A DNA stretch of 64,000 nucleotides from Tupaia tana (GCA_026018925.1 JAKSZU010000004.1:113462152-113526151), one strand, 5' to 3'. Counted from the stretch's first letter, positions 46,630 through 58,473 are shown. Notes: generated from the sequence alone by a model not told the origin. Translations and numbers: made by a program.

Positions 46630-48268
46630 GAAGATTAAATTTTAATGAAGTAGACCAGTAATACAAAAAGCAGGTCCTTTGTTTTCCTCCCTCTGCCTTT
46701 TCAAATCTTACTGGGAGACTGTTCAGACATTAAAATTTGTGCTTATTAAGATTTCCTTCTGTTGGAGGTTTTAAGAAGTAATATATGTAATAGAAAATGT
46801 ATGTGAATCACTGCAGTTGACATTTTTCCACGCATCAGTAAGTTGTCTGACAGTGGCAGAATGTAACTTGCAGAAAACATTGAAAATAATAACAATCAGG
46901 CCTCGGATATTCATTTTCAAGCTCTTTTTTTATTAATTAATTAATTTATTTTTGTATATACTTTCAATCATATTGTTTGGCTTACAATGAGACCATTTCG
47001 ATATGTGAACATTTCTCCCCAGACCCGTTGATCGAAATATCTTCAACAGATAACACCACACCTCCCCATCCCGTCAATGCTCTACCTCTGTATCCCTTCT
47101 CCAAATGTCTTTCGTTGGGCCCCACTCCTCCACATACACCTCATCTGACATTCACACCCATCTCTTGTGTTTGTTCAACTGTTTTCAAGCTCTTTTCAGG
47201 CAGTATTTTCTTCTTTTAATTCTGTACTTTTTTTGAAGTTATTTTACTAAAACTGTTGACTGGAAAACAACAAAAAGAATGTTTTTTGTCTGCTGCTATA
47301 ATTAACATTTATTATCTGTATCTTTTAGCTCAGGAAATGACTTCATCTATTAGTTCCGCAAACAGATCTTTAACAGGGTCACATAGCTAATTGGGCTGCC
47401 TAATCAGATGTGCCGCAAGAAAATTATTACATTTAGTATTTGTACTAAATATCAAAAGTATTTTGACCAGTTGCTTTTTAAGATACAGTTCCTAAAGCCT
47501 TACGCTGGCTGGAGGCGTTTTGTACAAATTACACAGTCTGCCTGATCTACAGCATTGCACAGAGAGTCACAGCCAAGAACATGGGGAGCGTCAGAGCAGT
47601 GGAAGTGGGTACACAGCGTTAACTCAGAAGGCGTGACCCATATAGCCTTGTAACTTAATGCTGTGTTTCTGCAGCTCTCAGTACAACGAGGCTGAGTCAG
47701 TCTTGCCATTAGCCAGGCCGTAGCATGTGGAAGAAGGCTAGATGAAGTCATTCGCATAAAGGTACAGTGTTGAAATACTATGTCATGTTTGTTTTTACAT
47801 TTTTGCATTTGAAAAATGCAGTAAAAGCCAAGTTAAATTTCCTTTTAAAGCAAGTTCTAGCATGTATGTTGAGTTCCATGGTAGTCACATACGTTGTTCA
47901 CATCTGTACCATATATAATAGTATGATTTGTCAGGGGAGGGACTACAGGGTAATTGTTCCAAATTTACTTCTTACTCTTAGTGCAGCTGGATCTAAGTCA
48001 AATGTTTTAAAGTTTTATCAAAAACTCAGTAAATTTTTTAAATATATAGGGCTAGAGTTGGGAGAAAAAATACAGGTATAGTAAGTAAGAAAAGTGACCC
48101 AGATAGAAAGCAGTTGTGAGGTTGGTTGCCTATAATTAAAACGAGGGGCAGGTTTAAGTTGTAAATGGTGGCTGATTGCTGTATAACTATGTACATGTTT
48201 GTTGGGATGACTGTCCCATATTTTGTATATTGGAATAAAAATTTCTATAAATTATCATTAAAAAAAAA
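45845..48268 (+). other. USP12 retrocopy 3' UTR, right part, with poly(A) end
   Basis: Non-coding sequence continuing the interrupted 3' UTR. It ends with AATAAA at 48,232-48,237, then an A tract from 48,260, and the right target duplication at 48,269-48,285. It contains a 49-A run (46,576-46,624) and a separate inserted element at 46,929-47,181. Continuity with USP12 is inferred from the paired target duplications. Confidence 0.72.
46929..47181 (-). mobile_element. Inserted retroelement fragment in the USP12 3' UTR
   Basis: The exact 15-bp direct repeat TTTTCAAGCTCTTTT flanks it (46,914-46,928 and 47,182-47,196). The left end is T/A-rich (TTATTAATTAATTAATTTATT), like a reversed poly(A) tail. 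The body could be an L1-type 3' end; I cannot name the family. Confidence 0.72.
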
Positions 48269-48285
48269 AAAAGGAAAAGGTAGTT

Positions 48286-49439
48286 TATTAGTAAAAACGA
48301 AAGTACACTCCCAGAAAGTAGGAGTGGGCCTGACTGGACAGAAAAAGAGTGGCTCAAAAGCCCTGGCAGTTACATTCTGTGAGGTTTATAATTTTTTAAT
48401 CTAGGTCTTGTCAGTTGATCATAGGCTGGACTCACCGATCTTCTTGTTGGCTATATCAAATGTGGCTTAATCAGCTAGATATCTCCCACTAATCTCCTGC
48501 GTATATTACCTCTGGCAGAGAATTTTTTGGCCTTATCAGTTTTTCTATCTTAGCCACATGGGCAGATGCTCCAGCCTTCTTATTCGCTTCCATTTTCTAG
48601 CTTTTCCTGGCCTCATTTCCCCTCTGAGAGCCATGATATCCAAAAATCTTTTTGAGGAGCTGAAGATGGGTGGTCCATCTTCTGTAACCACTTCATGTGG
48701 AAAGGGGCATTGACTCTACCTATCAGGTATCTAAGAACTCTCACCAGGGGGTTTATCACACAGTACTAAATTATTTGATGCAGGGCCAGGGGCAGGTTAC
48801 TGAGATAGTCCCAAGGTGTGTTGTTGGGAGGGAGGACTGTCGTTGGTGCTGGATGACTGGAAGTAAGATTCAGCTGAGATCACAAGGGATTGGTATCCCT
48901 GTTGTTTGGTCATTTGCAATTTTACTGCTTCTATGATATCCTGAGTTACCCAGGGTTCCTTGGTGGTTATGATGACTTTTCCAGTCAAAGACATAGAGGA
49001 CTTCTCCAGGCTTCCCCAATCTTCGACTTCTTCCCCTTGCCTCACAAGGGCCTTGGTTGGCTGTTCTCCTCTTCGAGAGTGAATAGTCAACCCACCAATG
49101 CCAGGGACCATTCCCTATATTATGGGAATTGATGGCAAAAGGGCCCATGCTTTATAATTATGTTCATTTGCAGCCTAGACTACTACAATCACCGACTGAT
49201 TTCTTTCACTAGACTTTGAGTCCCTCTTTCTTTTACATTACAGCCTCAGCAGCATCTCCCTACGTAAAAACCTTTTTTCCAATCATGATTCCTCTGAACC
49301 TATCTTTCTAGAACTTTATTTCCACTTCTCTTCTCCATATGTGTTCTTGCTGAAGCAACCTACTTACTTTTTCTGATGTTCGACATGCTGTCTCACACTA
49401 TTCAGTCTTAGCACCTGTTGGTTTTGCTGAATAAAACCC
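48286..49439. other. Unassigned region, possible old LTR-element remnant
   Basis: The left part (AGTTTATTAGTAAAAACGAA..., GGAGTGGGCCTGACTGG) looks like the R-U5 side of an old LTR in reverse. A 92-104 codon frame on the minus strand at 48,797-49,148 contains motifs such as GPWHWWVDYSLSKRR, which I cannot assign. The right part ends TGAATAAAACCCC. No functional gene is supported. Confidence 0.35.
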
Positions 49440-49447
49440 CTTTAGTT

Positions 49448-49700
49448 GGGACCAGCAATTAGTGTAATGGCCATGTCGCTGGACTCCCACATAGTCGACC
49501 GCGGTTCGAGTCCCGGACCCGGTGGCTTAAAACTCACGCCGGGCGTGTGTGCGTGCATGCCCAAGATCCCGAGAGGAGAATGGAGGAGAAGGGATTGCAG
49601 CGTGGCCATCCCCCCTGGGGGGTGATTTCTCGCTTTCTGTCTGTCTCTGTCTGGTGAGTGCACGTGCCCTATGGCAAAAAAAAAACTCTAAAAAAAAACA
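49448..49700 (+). mobile_element. tRNA-derived SINE, youngest-looking copy
   Basis: Head GGGACCAGCAATTAGTGTAA, canonical B-box GGTTCGAGTCC, several intact CpGs (GTCGACCGCGG, CCCGGACCCGG) and terminal CCCTATGGCAAAAA. CTTTAGTT flanks it at 49,440-49,447 and 49,701-49,708. Confidence 0.93.
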
Positions 49701-49708
49701 CTTTAGTT

Positions 49709-50681
49709 TTTAGTACCAGTCTTACCCCATCAAAACTTACAACTTAAATATGAGCTCTTTTTGAATTTTTCTCAATTATCACTGACAAAATTAGCCAATA
49801 CTCCTGTAAGCTTCTAAAACCAGTGTGGCTATATCAATTTCAATATTTATCACACAGTATTAAATTATTTGATGCTGGATGCCTTTCTAAGAATGTGAGT
49901 TCCCCATGAATCAAAAACTATCACATTTGTTCAACTTTCTGTCACCTTATGCCCATCGCAATAGCTAGCACATAGTAAATACTCAAAAAATAAATTCATA
50001 TTGTGAGAATAAATTGTACTATGTTTCCTTATAGATGCATTCCTTCAACAGTTCAATGTATATTTATTAAATTCTTACTATATCCCTTGTGCTCTGCTTA
50101 GATACTAACATAAGATGATGAACAGGATAGACTGATTCTTGTCCTTTTAGAAAAGATAGACAAATAATACCAATAGAATGCTAGTCTCAGAGTAAAGATA
50201 TATATTTTAAATTTTTCTACTTCTCCCTTCTCTCTCATTCTATTTCTGGCAAATCAGGCAGTTTTACAGCTTGAGATAAAAGATGAACCAAAAGCATAGA
50301 ATAATTTAGCCCAGTTGCTGTGACTCAGAGGGTATACAAACCTGCAAGGCTGGGAGCCAAGTGGTCAGTTGCAAATTTGGATACACAGATTAGGTGCATT
50401 TGTGGATGGCCAAAATAATGAGTTGCTTATGAACTAGAGAAATGGAATTGAAGCATGATGAGATCCTGTCAAGGGTGCTTCTCTAGCTCTTTCTTTGTCA
50501 TGCATGAGCAAACACCATCCATCATGAAGAAAGTATAGAGTAGTTTTATGAAATGAAAAATTATAGCTTATAATAAAAATTATACCATTTTGTAGTTTAA
50601 ATACAGTGAAAACTATCTATTGCTTTGACCATTTAAAAAGTTGCTTTGAAATCTTTACTTAAATTAAGACCTTTACACATT
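49709..50681. other. Intergenic DNA with an old LINE-like stretch
   Basis: No gene is supported. Bases 50,038-50,180 (TTCAACAGTTCAATGTATATTT, AGATGATGAACAGGATAGACT) resemble the ancient LINE-type sequence common in mammals, at low confidence. Confidence 0.45.
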
Positions 50682-50934
50682 ATTTTTTTTAAGAGAGATT
50701 TTTGCCATAGGGTGTGTGCACTCACTGGAGTGACAGAAAGTAAGAAATCACCCTCCAGAGGAAACAGCCATGTCACTATCCCTTCTCCTACATCCCCCCT
50801 TGGGATTTTGGGCACACACGCACTCAGACCCAATATGAGTTTTAAGCTACCAGATCTGGGACTCAAACCACAGTTGACTACATAGGAGTCCAGTGACATA
50901 ATCAATATACCATCTGCTGGTCCCAACACGTTAC
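50682..50934 (-). mobile_element. tRNA-derived SINE, reverse orientation
   Basis: Starts TTTTTTTTAAGAGAGATTTT and ends CATCTGCTGGTCCC. The CT-rich portion is short. Confidence 0.9.
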
Positions 50935-51139
50935 TTTTAAAGGGAGAAATTTTGAATAGAAAAAGTATAACAACAAGGGCAATCTCTTTAGATTGTGTTT
51001 ATAAATATTTCCCTTCTATTCATATATATTTAACTCTCTGCCTTCTGTTTTTATTTTCATATATTAATTTTTATTGCATTAGTATGTAAGCATGGTTAAA
51101 ATATCAAGTAGTATATAAGAATATTTAATAAATTGCAAC

Positions 51140-51563
51140 TTTTCCATGCTACACTATTCTCAGTTCCACTTCCTATAGGGGGCCATATTTTAAAGTCAGT
51201 TTTCTTGCAATATAAAATATAGTCACCAAATTCTATCCTTTGTTGTGTACAATTTGATGAGTTTTGACAAACATGTACATTTGTGTAGCTACCAGGACTT
51301 CTGGGATACAGAATATGTCCATCAGTCCCAGAAATCACTTCCTTCCCATTTGCAATTTTCTCCCTTCAACCCCTTGTCCTTGGCAATCAACAAGAGCTCC
51401 GTTTTTATCACTATAGGCTTGCTTTTTCTAGAAATTATTGATAGTTTAATAAGAAACATACAGTATGCAGTATATATTCTTTAATGTCTTTCCTTTAAAA
51501 AATAGTACAATGTTATTAAAGTTCATCCATGCTATTACATACATCAGTAGTTCATTCCATTTT
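51140..51563 (-). mobile_element. Old L1 fragment, reverse orientation
   Basis: GTGTAGCTACCAGGACTTC, CCTTGTCCTTGGCAATCAAC and AAAGTTCATCCATGCTATTAC follow the order of old mammalian L1 sequence in antisense. A younger L1 end adjoins it. Confidence 0.6.
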
Positions 51564-52335
51564 TTAAAAAATATTTATTTATTATTATTATTTATACATT
51601 CAACTGCTATAGATCATTTAGATTGTAAAGAAACTCTACCAGCATGATATACACCTCATATCAGTCTAGTTGAGAATCATACACATCATCATCAACAGGT
51701 AATAAACCATATCTGTCTCCCACAAATGTCTTACCACCCCATTTTTTTCCACAAATTTCCTTTCCTACACTCTTGCCCTCTCCCACTCTCCTTCCACTTT
51801 GTCCCTAGTGTCCATAACAATTTTCAGTGCTTTTATATTCTCCCATCTTTCAGTCTCTACCATAAAGTGTGGACAGTCAGTATATGTTAAGTGGAGACAT
51901 ACAATGTCTCTGTTTCATAGCCTGACTTGCTTCACTCAGCAATAAATCTTCCACTTTCTATCAGTATTTGTCCACTTTCTATCAAATGCCAGGACCTTTT
52001 TTTTAATTACTGAATAGTATCCCATGGAGTATATGTGCCACACTTTTTCAATCCATTCATCTGTTTGTGGATATTTGGGTTGGTTCCATGTCTTAGCCGT
52101 CATGAATAATACCTTAATAAATATAGTTGGGCAAGCACTTTTCTGTCTGAGCATTCTCTTGTCCTTTGGATAGATACCCAGGAGTGGAATTGCTGGGTTA
52201 TATAGTAATTCTATTTGAAAGTCTTTGAGGAACCTCCAGATTGTTTCCACAGTGGCTGGACCAATTTACATTCCCACCAACATTGCAGGAATGTTCCCCT
52301 TTCACCACATCCCCTCCAGAACTTATCTTTTTTTT
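51564..52335 (-). mobile_element. 5'-truncated L1 with ORF2 C-terminus
   Basis: On the minus strand, 52,250-51,936 encodes the end of L1 ORF2 (TIWRFLKDFQIELLYN, AIPLLGIYPKD, AKTWNQPKYPQTDEWIEK, YYSVIKKK). An L1-type 3' UTR follows and runs to an A-rich end near 51,564. The frame is short and diverged, so it is not active. Confidence 0.88.
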
Positions 52336-52590
52336 GGTATCTTATATCATTTCTATTATATTGTACTGTGACATTTCCTGTTTTAGTTCATTTCTTAATG
52401 AATGGAATTACTTTACAAATCCCTCTGAAATGCCAATTCAAGGCTCTAGAGTTGTGTTTGTTTCATTGATTTGCTTTGTATTTGCTTCTTTAATTATTTG
52501 TAAACATTTTTCACTGAGGATAAATAATATTTGCCTTTGTCCCCTTTATTCTTTGTCTTTTATGATGTCAGTTTTCTCCATACTCTCATT

Positions 52591-53076
52591 TTTTTTTTGG
52601 AGAGATTTTTGATATAGGGCACTTGTGCTCACCATTTTTCATCTGAAAAATGCCATGGATATCAATTTGGAGATAACTAACTTTTCAGTTAAAGGAAGAA
52701 CATAATAAATCTCTTACAGGCAACACTGTAAAACTAATGCCCTATGTAAAGCTTCTTATTTTCAATTCACAATTTGATGGTATAATCTTAGCTAAAGGAG
52801 CCAAGAGTACTAGTAATTTATTGGAGTCTTACTCTAATTCACTTCTCTGTTGCCAGAAAGACAGAGAGATACAGAGAGACAGAGAGACAGAAAGAGAGAA
52901 ATCACCCCCAGAGAGGATGGCCACACCGCAATCCTTTCTCCTCCATTCTCCTCTCATGATCTTGGGCATGCATGCACACACATCTGGCATGAGTTTAAGC
53001 CACTGGGCCCAGGACTCAAGCAGTGGTCAACTACATGAGAGTCCAGCAACATAGCCATTATGTCAACTGTTGGTCC
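52591..53076 (-). mobile_element. tRNA-derived SINE split by a 221-bp insertion
   Basis: The SINE tail part (52,591-52,633) and the rest (52,855-53,076) join if 52,634-52,854 is removed. The whole is flanked by CTCCATACTCTCATTTTTT-type direct repeats at 52,576 and 53,077. The insert is a copy of sequence 1.4 kb to the right (see next entry). Confidence 0.85.
52634..52854 (+). repeat. Duplicated segment, copy A (inside the SINE)
   Basis: From CATCTG at 52,640 it matches 54,034-54,235 (AAATGCCATGGATATCAATT, GTAAAACTAATGCCC, AAAGCTTCTTATTTTCAA, TAGCTAAAGGAGCCAAGAGT), offset 1,394 bp, with scattered differences. The insert has no poly(A) or terminal repeats of its own. Confidence 0.85.
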
Positions 53077-53879
53077 CTCCATACTCTCATTTTTTGTTTA
53101 TCCTGGAGACTATACAGTTTGTCTGATTTTTATGTGGCACTGTTTCTACATAGATCTTTTTCTGTTTGGGTTTTCCTGCATTTGTAAAGTCTGACCTGGA
53201 ATTCTGTGTATGTGGGACAGACTTATCCACAGGCAGGTTTCACTTTAAGGAGGTAGGGGGCCAACCTTTAGGTTTCCAAATGTCAGAATGAGAAGGACTG
53301 TGCTTATAAACACACACACATTTACTCTGAGTTCTAATTCTCCTCAAGGTGTTTGTTTACATTTTTTAGACCAGAGGGTTTTTTGTTTGTTTGTTTGTTT
53401 AATTTGTGCAGGACTAAAAGTCTAACTTTTTAGTATGAGTTTTAGTATGAGTTCTGAGTATATAGGAAGGGGAGGAGAATGTGGGGATTTATTTTAAACA
53501 GACTAGTAATTAAATCCTCCTATCGAGAGCTTTCTTTAGACCCACTAACTCAGCTTAGAGTTTCTCTTCCCCAACTGTCTCCTTTGTGTTTTCTGACTGC
53601 CATTCCATACTTTAAAAAAAAGAGATTGTCAAATGTCTTTTACTTTAAATCTTTTCAAAATTCCACAATGATCATTTTCCCATCCTCTTCACTTTTGTAG
53701 ATTTTTTTTTAATCATCATTATTTGGCAGTTTGAAGAGCAAGAGGAGGTAAAAATGTATGTTCAGGCCACCATCAATGATGCAAACTTCCCTTTCCTCTT
53801 TAGATCTTACTACGATCAATGTTTAGAGCAGATAATGAAAATGTGTTGTTCTGATGAATTTCACATTATAAATGTGATT

Positions 53880-54020
53880 TTAAAAATTTATATTTTAAAT
53901 GATCTATAGTACTTGTACATATTTGTGCAGGACAGTGTGATTTTTTGATACATTAATACAATGTGTTCTCATCAAATCAGGGCAATGAAAATATCCACCA
54001 TCTCAAATATAGGATAAAAA
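53880..54020 (-). mobile_element. L1-like 3' UTR fragment
   Basis: GGACAGTGTGATTTTTTGATAC, AATGTGTTCTCATCAAATCA and ATCCACCATCTCAAATAT resemble an L1 3' region in antisense. Confidence 0.6.
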
Positions 54021-54033
54021 ATGTTAATAAAAT

Positions 54034-54235
54034 CATCTGGAAAATGCCATGGATATCAATTTGGAGATAACTTTTCAGTTAGAGGAAGAACATATAATAA
54101 ATCTTTTACTGGCAATACTGTAAAACTAATGCCCCAAATAAAGCTTCTTATTTTCAACTCACAATTTGATGATATAATTTTAGCTAAAGGAGCCAAGAGT
54201 GCTAATAATTTATTAGAGTTTTACTTCACTTGCAT
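54034..54235 (+). repeat. Duplicated segment, copy B
   Basis: This is the partner of 52,634-52,854 in unique-looking surroundings, so it is the likelier source of the copy inside the SINE. It encodes nothing recognisable. Confidence 0.82.
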
Positions 54236-55150
54236 CCTTTAAAAGGGTTTTCTGTAAATATAATTTCAAGTCCTAAAAGAGTGAGCCAGATGATAGATGT
54301 ACAAGCAGATAATTATGAGAGCTATCCTAGGCAAGGAGAACAACTCTACTAAGAATTATCTACTTTCACTTGCCCAGGTTGCTCCTTCTAATGAAGGTAT
54401 CCTATTTTTTTTAGCATCTTTCTTCTATCACAACTTCAAGTCTTGTTTTCAAAACCAGTTTAGTCCATATCACGGATACCTTCACACTGGTATACTGATA
54501 AACCAAATATATTTCTTGTGTCCTAGAAAATATGGAAGATCTAACCCCTTATCACAATGGCAAACCACAATGACCTAGCTTTATGTTTGTCCACCTCTTG
54601 AGAATATCGATTATATAAGGTCAATTGTAGATGGAAAACTGGCTATATTTTCTCAAACTTTCAAAGACTGTACAGGTTCTCTGTCAAATTGTAAGGTTAT
54701 ATTTTTCTTTAGTTGCTAAATATCTACAACACTTGATGTATCTTTACTTGATTTGAAGTAAAAGTAAATAACATCGATGACGATCTCCAAATGTAATTTC
54801 AAATTAATAAATTTTCTTTTCTCTCATCCTCCTTTCTTTCTCCTTCACCTAGATAGCAGAATAATCTATAGTGGGGAAGAAGAGAAAAAGTCTGTTTTGG
54901 GAGCCTGGGCACTGGACAATACCCATAACTGGCATCTTCCTGTCCCCCCTGGGGCCTTGTCCCCAGTGTGGAGGCTTTGGTCACTTGAGATAGGAATGTC
55001 TCACACTCCAAAGGGAGCACAGGACTTCTGAGTCCATTTTGGCTTCTAAAACTGAGAATTGATGGGACCTGAGACTCCAATCCCAGAACTTCCCTTGGAT
55101 ATCTGGAAATCTCACTGGATAAGCCTCAGGTAGCCTTTAAAGTGACAAGA
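54236..55150. other. Intergenic DNA, nothing identified
   Basis: No gene is supported. Frames of 84-93 codons on both strands at 54,297-55,080 lack any family resemblance. Confidence 0.5.
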
Positions 55151-55160
55151 ACATGTTTTT

Positions 55161-55443
55161 TTTTTTTTTTTTTTTGGTTTGTTTTTTGTTTTTTTGGAGA
55201 GGTTTTCGCTATAGGGCGCATGCGCTCACCAGACAGAGAAAGACATAGAGACAGAAAGCGAGAAATCACCCCCCAGGGGGATGGTCACGCCACAATCCCT
55301 TCTCCTCCATTCTCCTCTTGGGATCTTGGGCACACACGCACACACGCCTGGTGTGAGCTTTAAGCCACCGGATCCAGGATGCAAACCGCGGTCGACTATG
55401 TGGGAGTCCAGCAACATAGCCATTACGCTAAATGCTGGTTCCC
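55161..55443 (-). mobile_element. tRNA-derived SINE, reverse orientation, young-looking
   Basis: Long T-rich tail, then GCTATAGGGCGCATGCGCTC, and an ending with head AATGCTGGTTCCC. CpGs are well kept. ACATGTTTTTT flanks it on both sides (55,151 and 55,448). Confidence 0.92.
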
Positions 55444-55696
55444 AAAAACATGTTTTTTAAGATACTAATTTTTGTCTAAATCAGAGGTTAAGTTTATTTC
55501 CAAAGGTAAACTTGTAAAAAGAGAAATACAAGGAAAATAATAGCGAACATGAAAGAGAGAAAAGAATTATAAAGGTAATGTTATGAATTTTATATATGAC
55601 AAGTAGATTAAAATTTGAAGAAAGTGTTTTTCATATTAAAAGACAATTTCTTGTTCCAGTCAGCTTTCAATATTAAAAAAAAAACTTAAAAACTCC

Positions 55697-55960
55697 AGAA
55701 CCAGCAGTTAGCATAATGGCTAAGTGGCTGGACTCCCATGTAGTTGACCATGGTTTGCGTCCCAGACCCAGTGGCTTAAACTCACGCCGGTCGCGTGTGC
55801 ATGCGTGCCCAAGATCCCGAGAGGAGACTGGAGGAGAAGGGATTGCAGCGTGGCCATCCCCCCTGGGGGGTGATTTCTCGCTTTCTGTCTCTCTGTCTGT
55901 CTGGCAAGCGCACATGCCTTATAGCAAAAACCTCTCCAAAAAAAGAAAGGAAGGAAGAAA
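55697..55960 (+). mobile_element. tRNA-derived SINE
   Basis: Head AGAACCAGCAGTTAGCATAA, B-box degraded to GGTTTGCGTCC, tail TATAGCAAAAACCTC followed by a GAAAGGAAGGAAG-type A/G tail. Confidence 0.92.
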
Positions 55961-56129
55961 AAGCTCACATAGTGGTAGGGTCAGGAGTGGTGTTGGATGA
56001 CCTCCTTCAGGCCGTCACTACACCTAGTGCTTAGATCTTCTGACTGCCACTTCACAGAACCTTGCTTCGACTCTCACAGTTTGCTATGGCAGATTGTCTT
56101 TGCCCTCTGGAAAGCTGAGATATGCTTAT

Positions 56130-56930
56130 AAAAATGGGCACCATGGTTTTGTCAAGAGAAAGTGCTACTTCATTAAACCCACCACCTACCCAGTTTCTCA
56201 CTGGAGCTACTCTTACAAACACTTTCAGAATGTAAGAAAGATAATCAGAGGGCAGAAATCAAGTTCTGAGACACCTATTCTTTCTCACAGTTCAACTTGC
56301 CTTTTTAACACTGCTCTGTTCTTTTACTGTGGTTCCTGTACTTACCTATGTTTACCCTACTAACTGGACTGGGATAAGCACCTTAGTCTACCTCTCCACC
56401 AATACTAATATAATCCCAAAAGACCAAACCTTACCAGTCCCCTTAACAGCTTAGGAGTCTTATTACAAAAGGAGCACAATCCAAGTGATACACTCCCTGG
56501 GAATTCCTAATGGGGTAGGAAACATGGCTACAGGCCTTCATTACTGCAAACTCTTTCCTCTGAACTTCAACAATGCCTAGACGAAGTATCTCAAAGTCTC
56601 TCACAGACTCAAGAGCAAGTAGACTCCATAGCTGTGGTAACTCTCCAAAACCAGAGGCCTGAACTTTCTCACAGCAGAAAAAGGAGGTCTCTGCCTCTTT
56701 CTGGAAGAACAATGCTGCTTTTATCCTTCCCCTGGCTGCCCCCCACAGTAACCCTTCTTTTAGTTTCTGCAGGCCATTCACTCCTAAAAACGCTAAAGTG
56801 ATTCTTCCAAGACACCATCCAATGATTGACCTCCAAACAGGCTGAAAACATCTTGCTGCTCCAGAGGGTACAATATTCACACCTGCCTCCAGAGGACCCA
56901 CACCTCTCTCCATTACCCTAAAAAACAACA
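56130..56930 (+). pseudogene. env: Gammaretrovirus-type env remnant (class I ERV)
   Basis: In shifting + strand frames, env-like pieces appear in order: FNTALFFYCGSCTYLCLP (about 56,308), NWTGISTLVYLS (about 56,363), then LQNQR and [14 protein letters not shown] followed by LEEQCCFY (about 56,645-56,722). The last corresponds to the CX6CC and immunosuppressive-domain region of the transmembrane subunit. Several frameshifts and stops (for example TAG near 56,451) destroy it. The minus-strand 162-codon frame over the same bases is a shadow. Confidence 0.82.
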
Positions 56931-57044
56931 CCCCTTCTCAGTTTGAAGCAGCTCCAGAAAACTGATGACTTCCCAGAATCCCTGGTCCCACCCTTGCTCC
57001 AACATTTTCTCTTTTTTCTTTTATTTTTTAATAAAATTTAAGGC

Positions 57045-57335
57045 CTGTAAATGTTAGACTGGCCCCTGAATGACCTTTAGGTAATTTCTCCATCAGAAAA
57101 TAAGGAAATGGTTACAATGAACTTTGGTTAGATCCCTCCAGCCAGAACCCTCCCACACTGGCAGCCAAGACACATAGATGGGCTGATAAGGTCACAGTGG
57201 CAAGTAAGTTAATTAAAGTACCCACCATTTTCCTGACCCTAACTCATCTCCTCCATGGGGTGGGCTGAAACATCTCCTGGTTTAGACACCTGAACACTCT
57301 CTCTTAATAAACTTTCCTCTTTCTTTTGGGAGAAA
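57045..57335 (+). mobile_element. Probable LTR following the class I env remnant
   Basis: Starts near TGTTAGACTGGCCCC and has AATAAA at 57,305-57,310 followed by pyrimidine-rich sequence, in the correct place and direction for the 3' LTR of the env remnant. Ends are not defined by a target duplication that I can find. Confidence 0.5.
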
Positions 57336-58188
57336 AAAAAGTTCTGTATTAATTTAAACCCTAGAGTTACACAAATAGTTTTACCTATTTTTCCAAATAG
57401 TTTGAGAGGTTTTTATTACATGTACGCCTTATGTCGTGTTCTGTTTTCTGCTTTTCTGGCCTTTATTATTATTGCAGAATTACAAAATAAGATATCACTG
57501 TTTTATTATTTTCTAGTTATGCAGATCATTTAAAATCAGTTAAAAATGGCTAGTGAGCACCTATAAAATATTATGAAAAGAACAGACAAAGTTATCAAGA
57601 TGAAAACATATAATGTGTCTTCACGATAGGAATTCCAAACTTGCAGTATTGATTTAAACATACACACACATCGTTGTCATACAAACGTAACTGCAGCAAG
57701 GTCATAGGACCTTTATCAACAAATATTTAAACGTTCTTTTAGCCTGTTTCCCCTATGGGACTTTATCTAATTAGAATCAGTCACTTTCTCATAAGTGAGA
57801 CCAATATTCCCTCTGATTTTTTTACATTTATTGCCTTCATCCATATATTTATGATTTCCAGAGTTCTGTCTTGGATCTTGTGTTTTGCCCTATAAAAAAT
57901 AATGTGATCTCAATTCCTATTACATCAGTTATGAATAAAATGTTAATAACTCTCACAACTTTCTCCCTACCTTAGATCTCTGCCTAACATACAGGTTAAA
58001 ATGTGAACGATTTTTCAGACATCTCTATTTAGACATATTATAGAAATGTTAATATCTACATGTCTCAAAAGTCAAGTCATAAAATTCTAAAACTCAAAAT
58101 CCATCTTTGTCGTACCTTTACTATTCTGGGGAGAATAAGGGATTCTTCTCAGACTCTCTCTAGCTGTGTATATTTGATGTTTTACATG
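57336..58188. other. Intergenic DNA, nothing identified
   Basis: AT-rich sequence with no supported gene or assignable repeat. Confidence 0.5.
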
Positions 58189-58203
58189 AAAAGAATGATT
58201 TTA

Positions 58204-58458
58204 GGAACCAGCAGTTAGCATAATGGCTATGTCACTGGACTCCCATGTAGTCGACCACGATTCGAGTCCCAGACCCAGTTGCTTAAGCTCACGGCAGGAG
58301 CATGTGCATGCATGCCCAAGATCCTGAGAGGAGAATGGAGGAGAAGGGATTGCAGCATGGCCATCCCCCCTGGGGGGTGACTTCTCACTTTCTGTCTCTG
58401 TCCCTATCCGTCTCTCTGACAAGTGCACGCTCCCTATAGCAAAAACCTGTCCCCCCAA
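58204..58458 (+). mobile_element. tRNA-derived SINE, full length
   Basis: Head GGAACCAGCAGTTAGCATAA, B-box-like GATTCGAGTCCC, terminal CCCTATAGCAAAAACC. A perfect 15-bp target duplication AAAAGAATGATTTTA lies at 58,189-58,203 and 58,459-58,473. Confidence 0.95.
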
Positions 58459-58473
58459 AAAAGAATGATTTTA

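Noticed and set aside
56443-56931. 162-codon minus-strand frame
   Set aside because: It is antisense to an env remnant that is recognisable on the plus strand.
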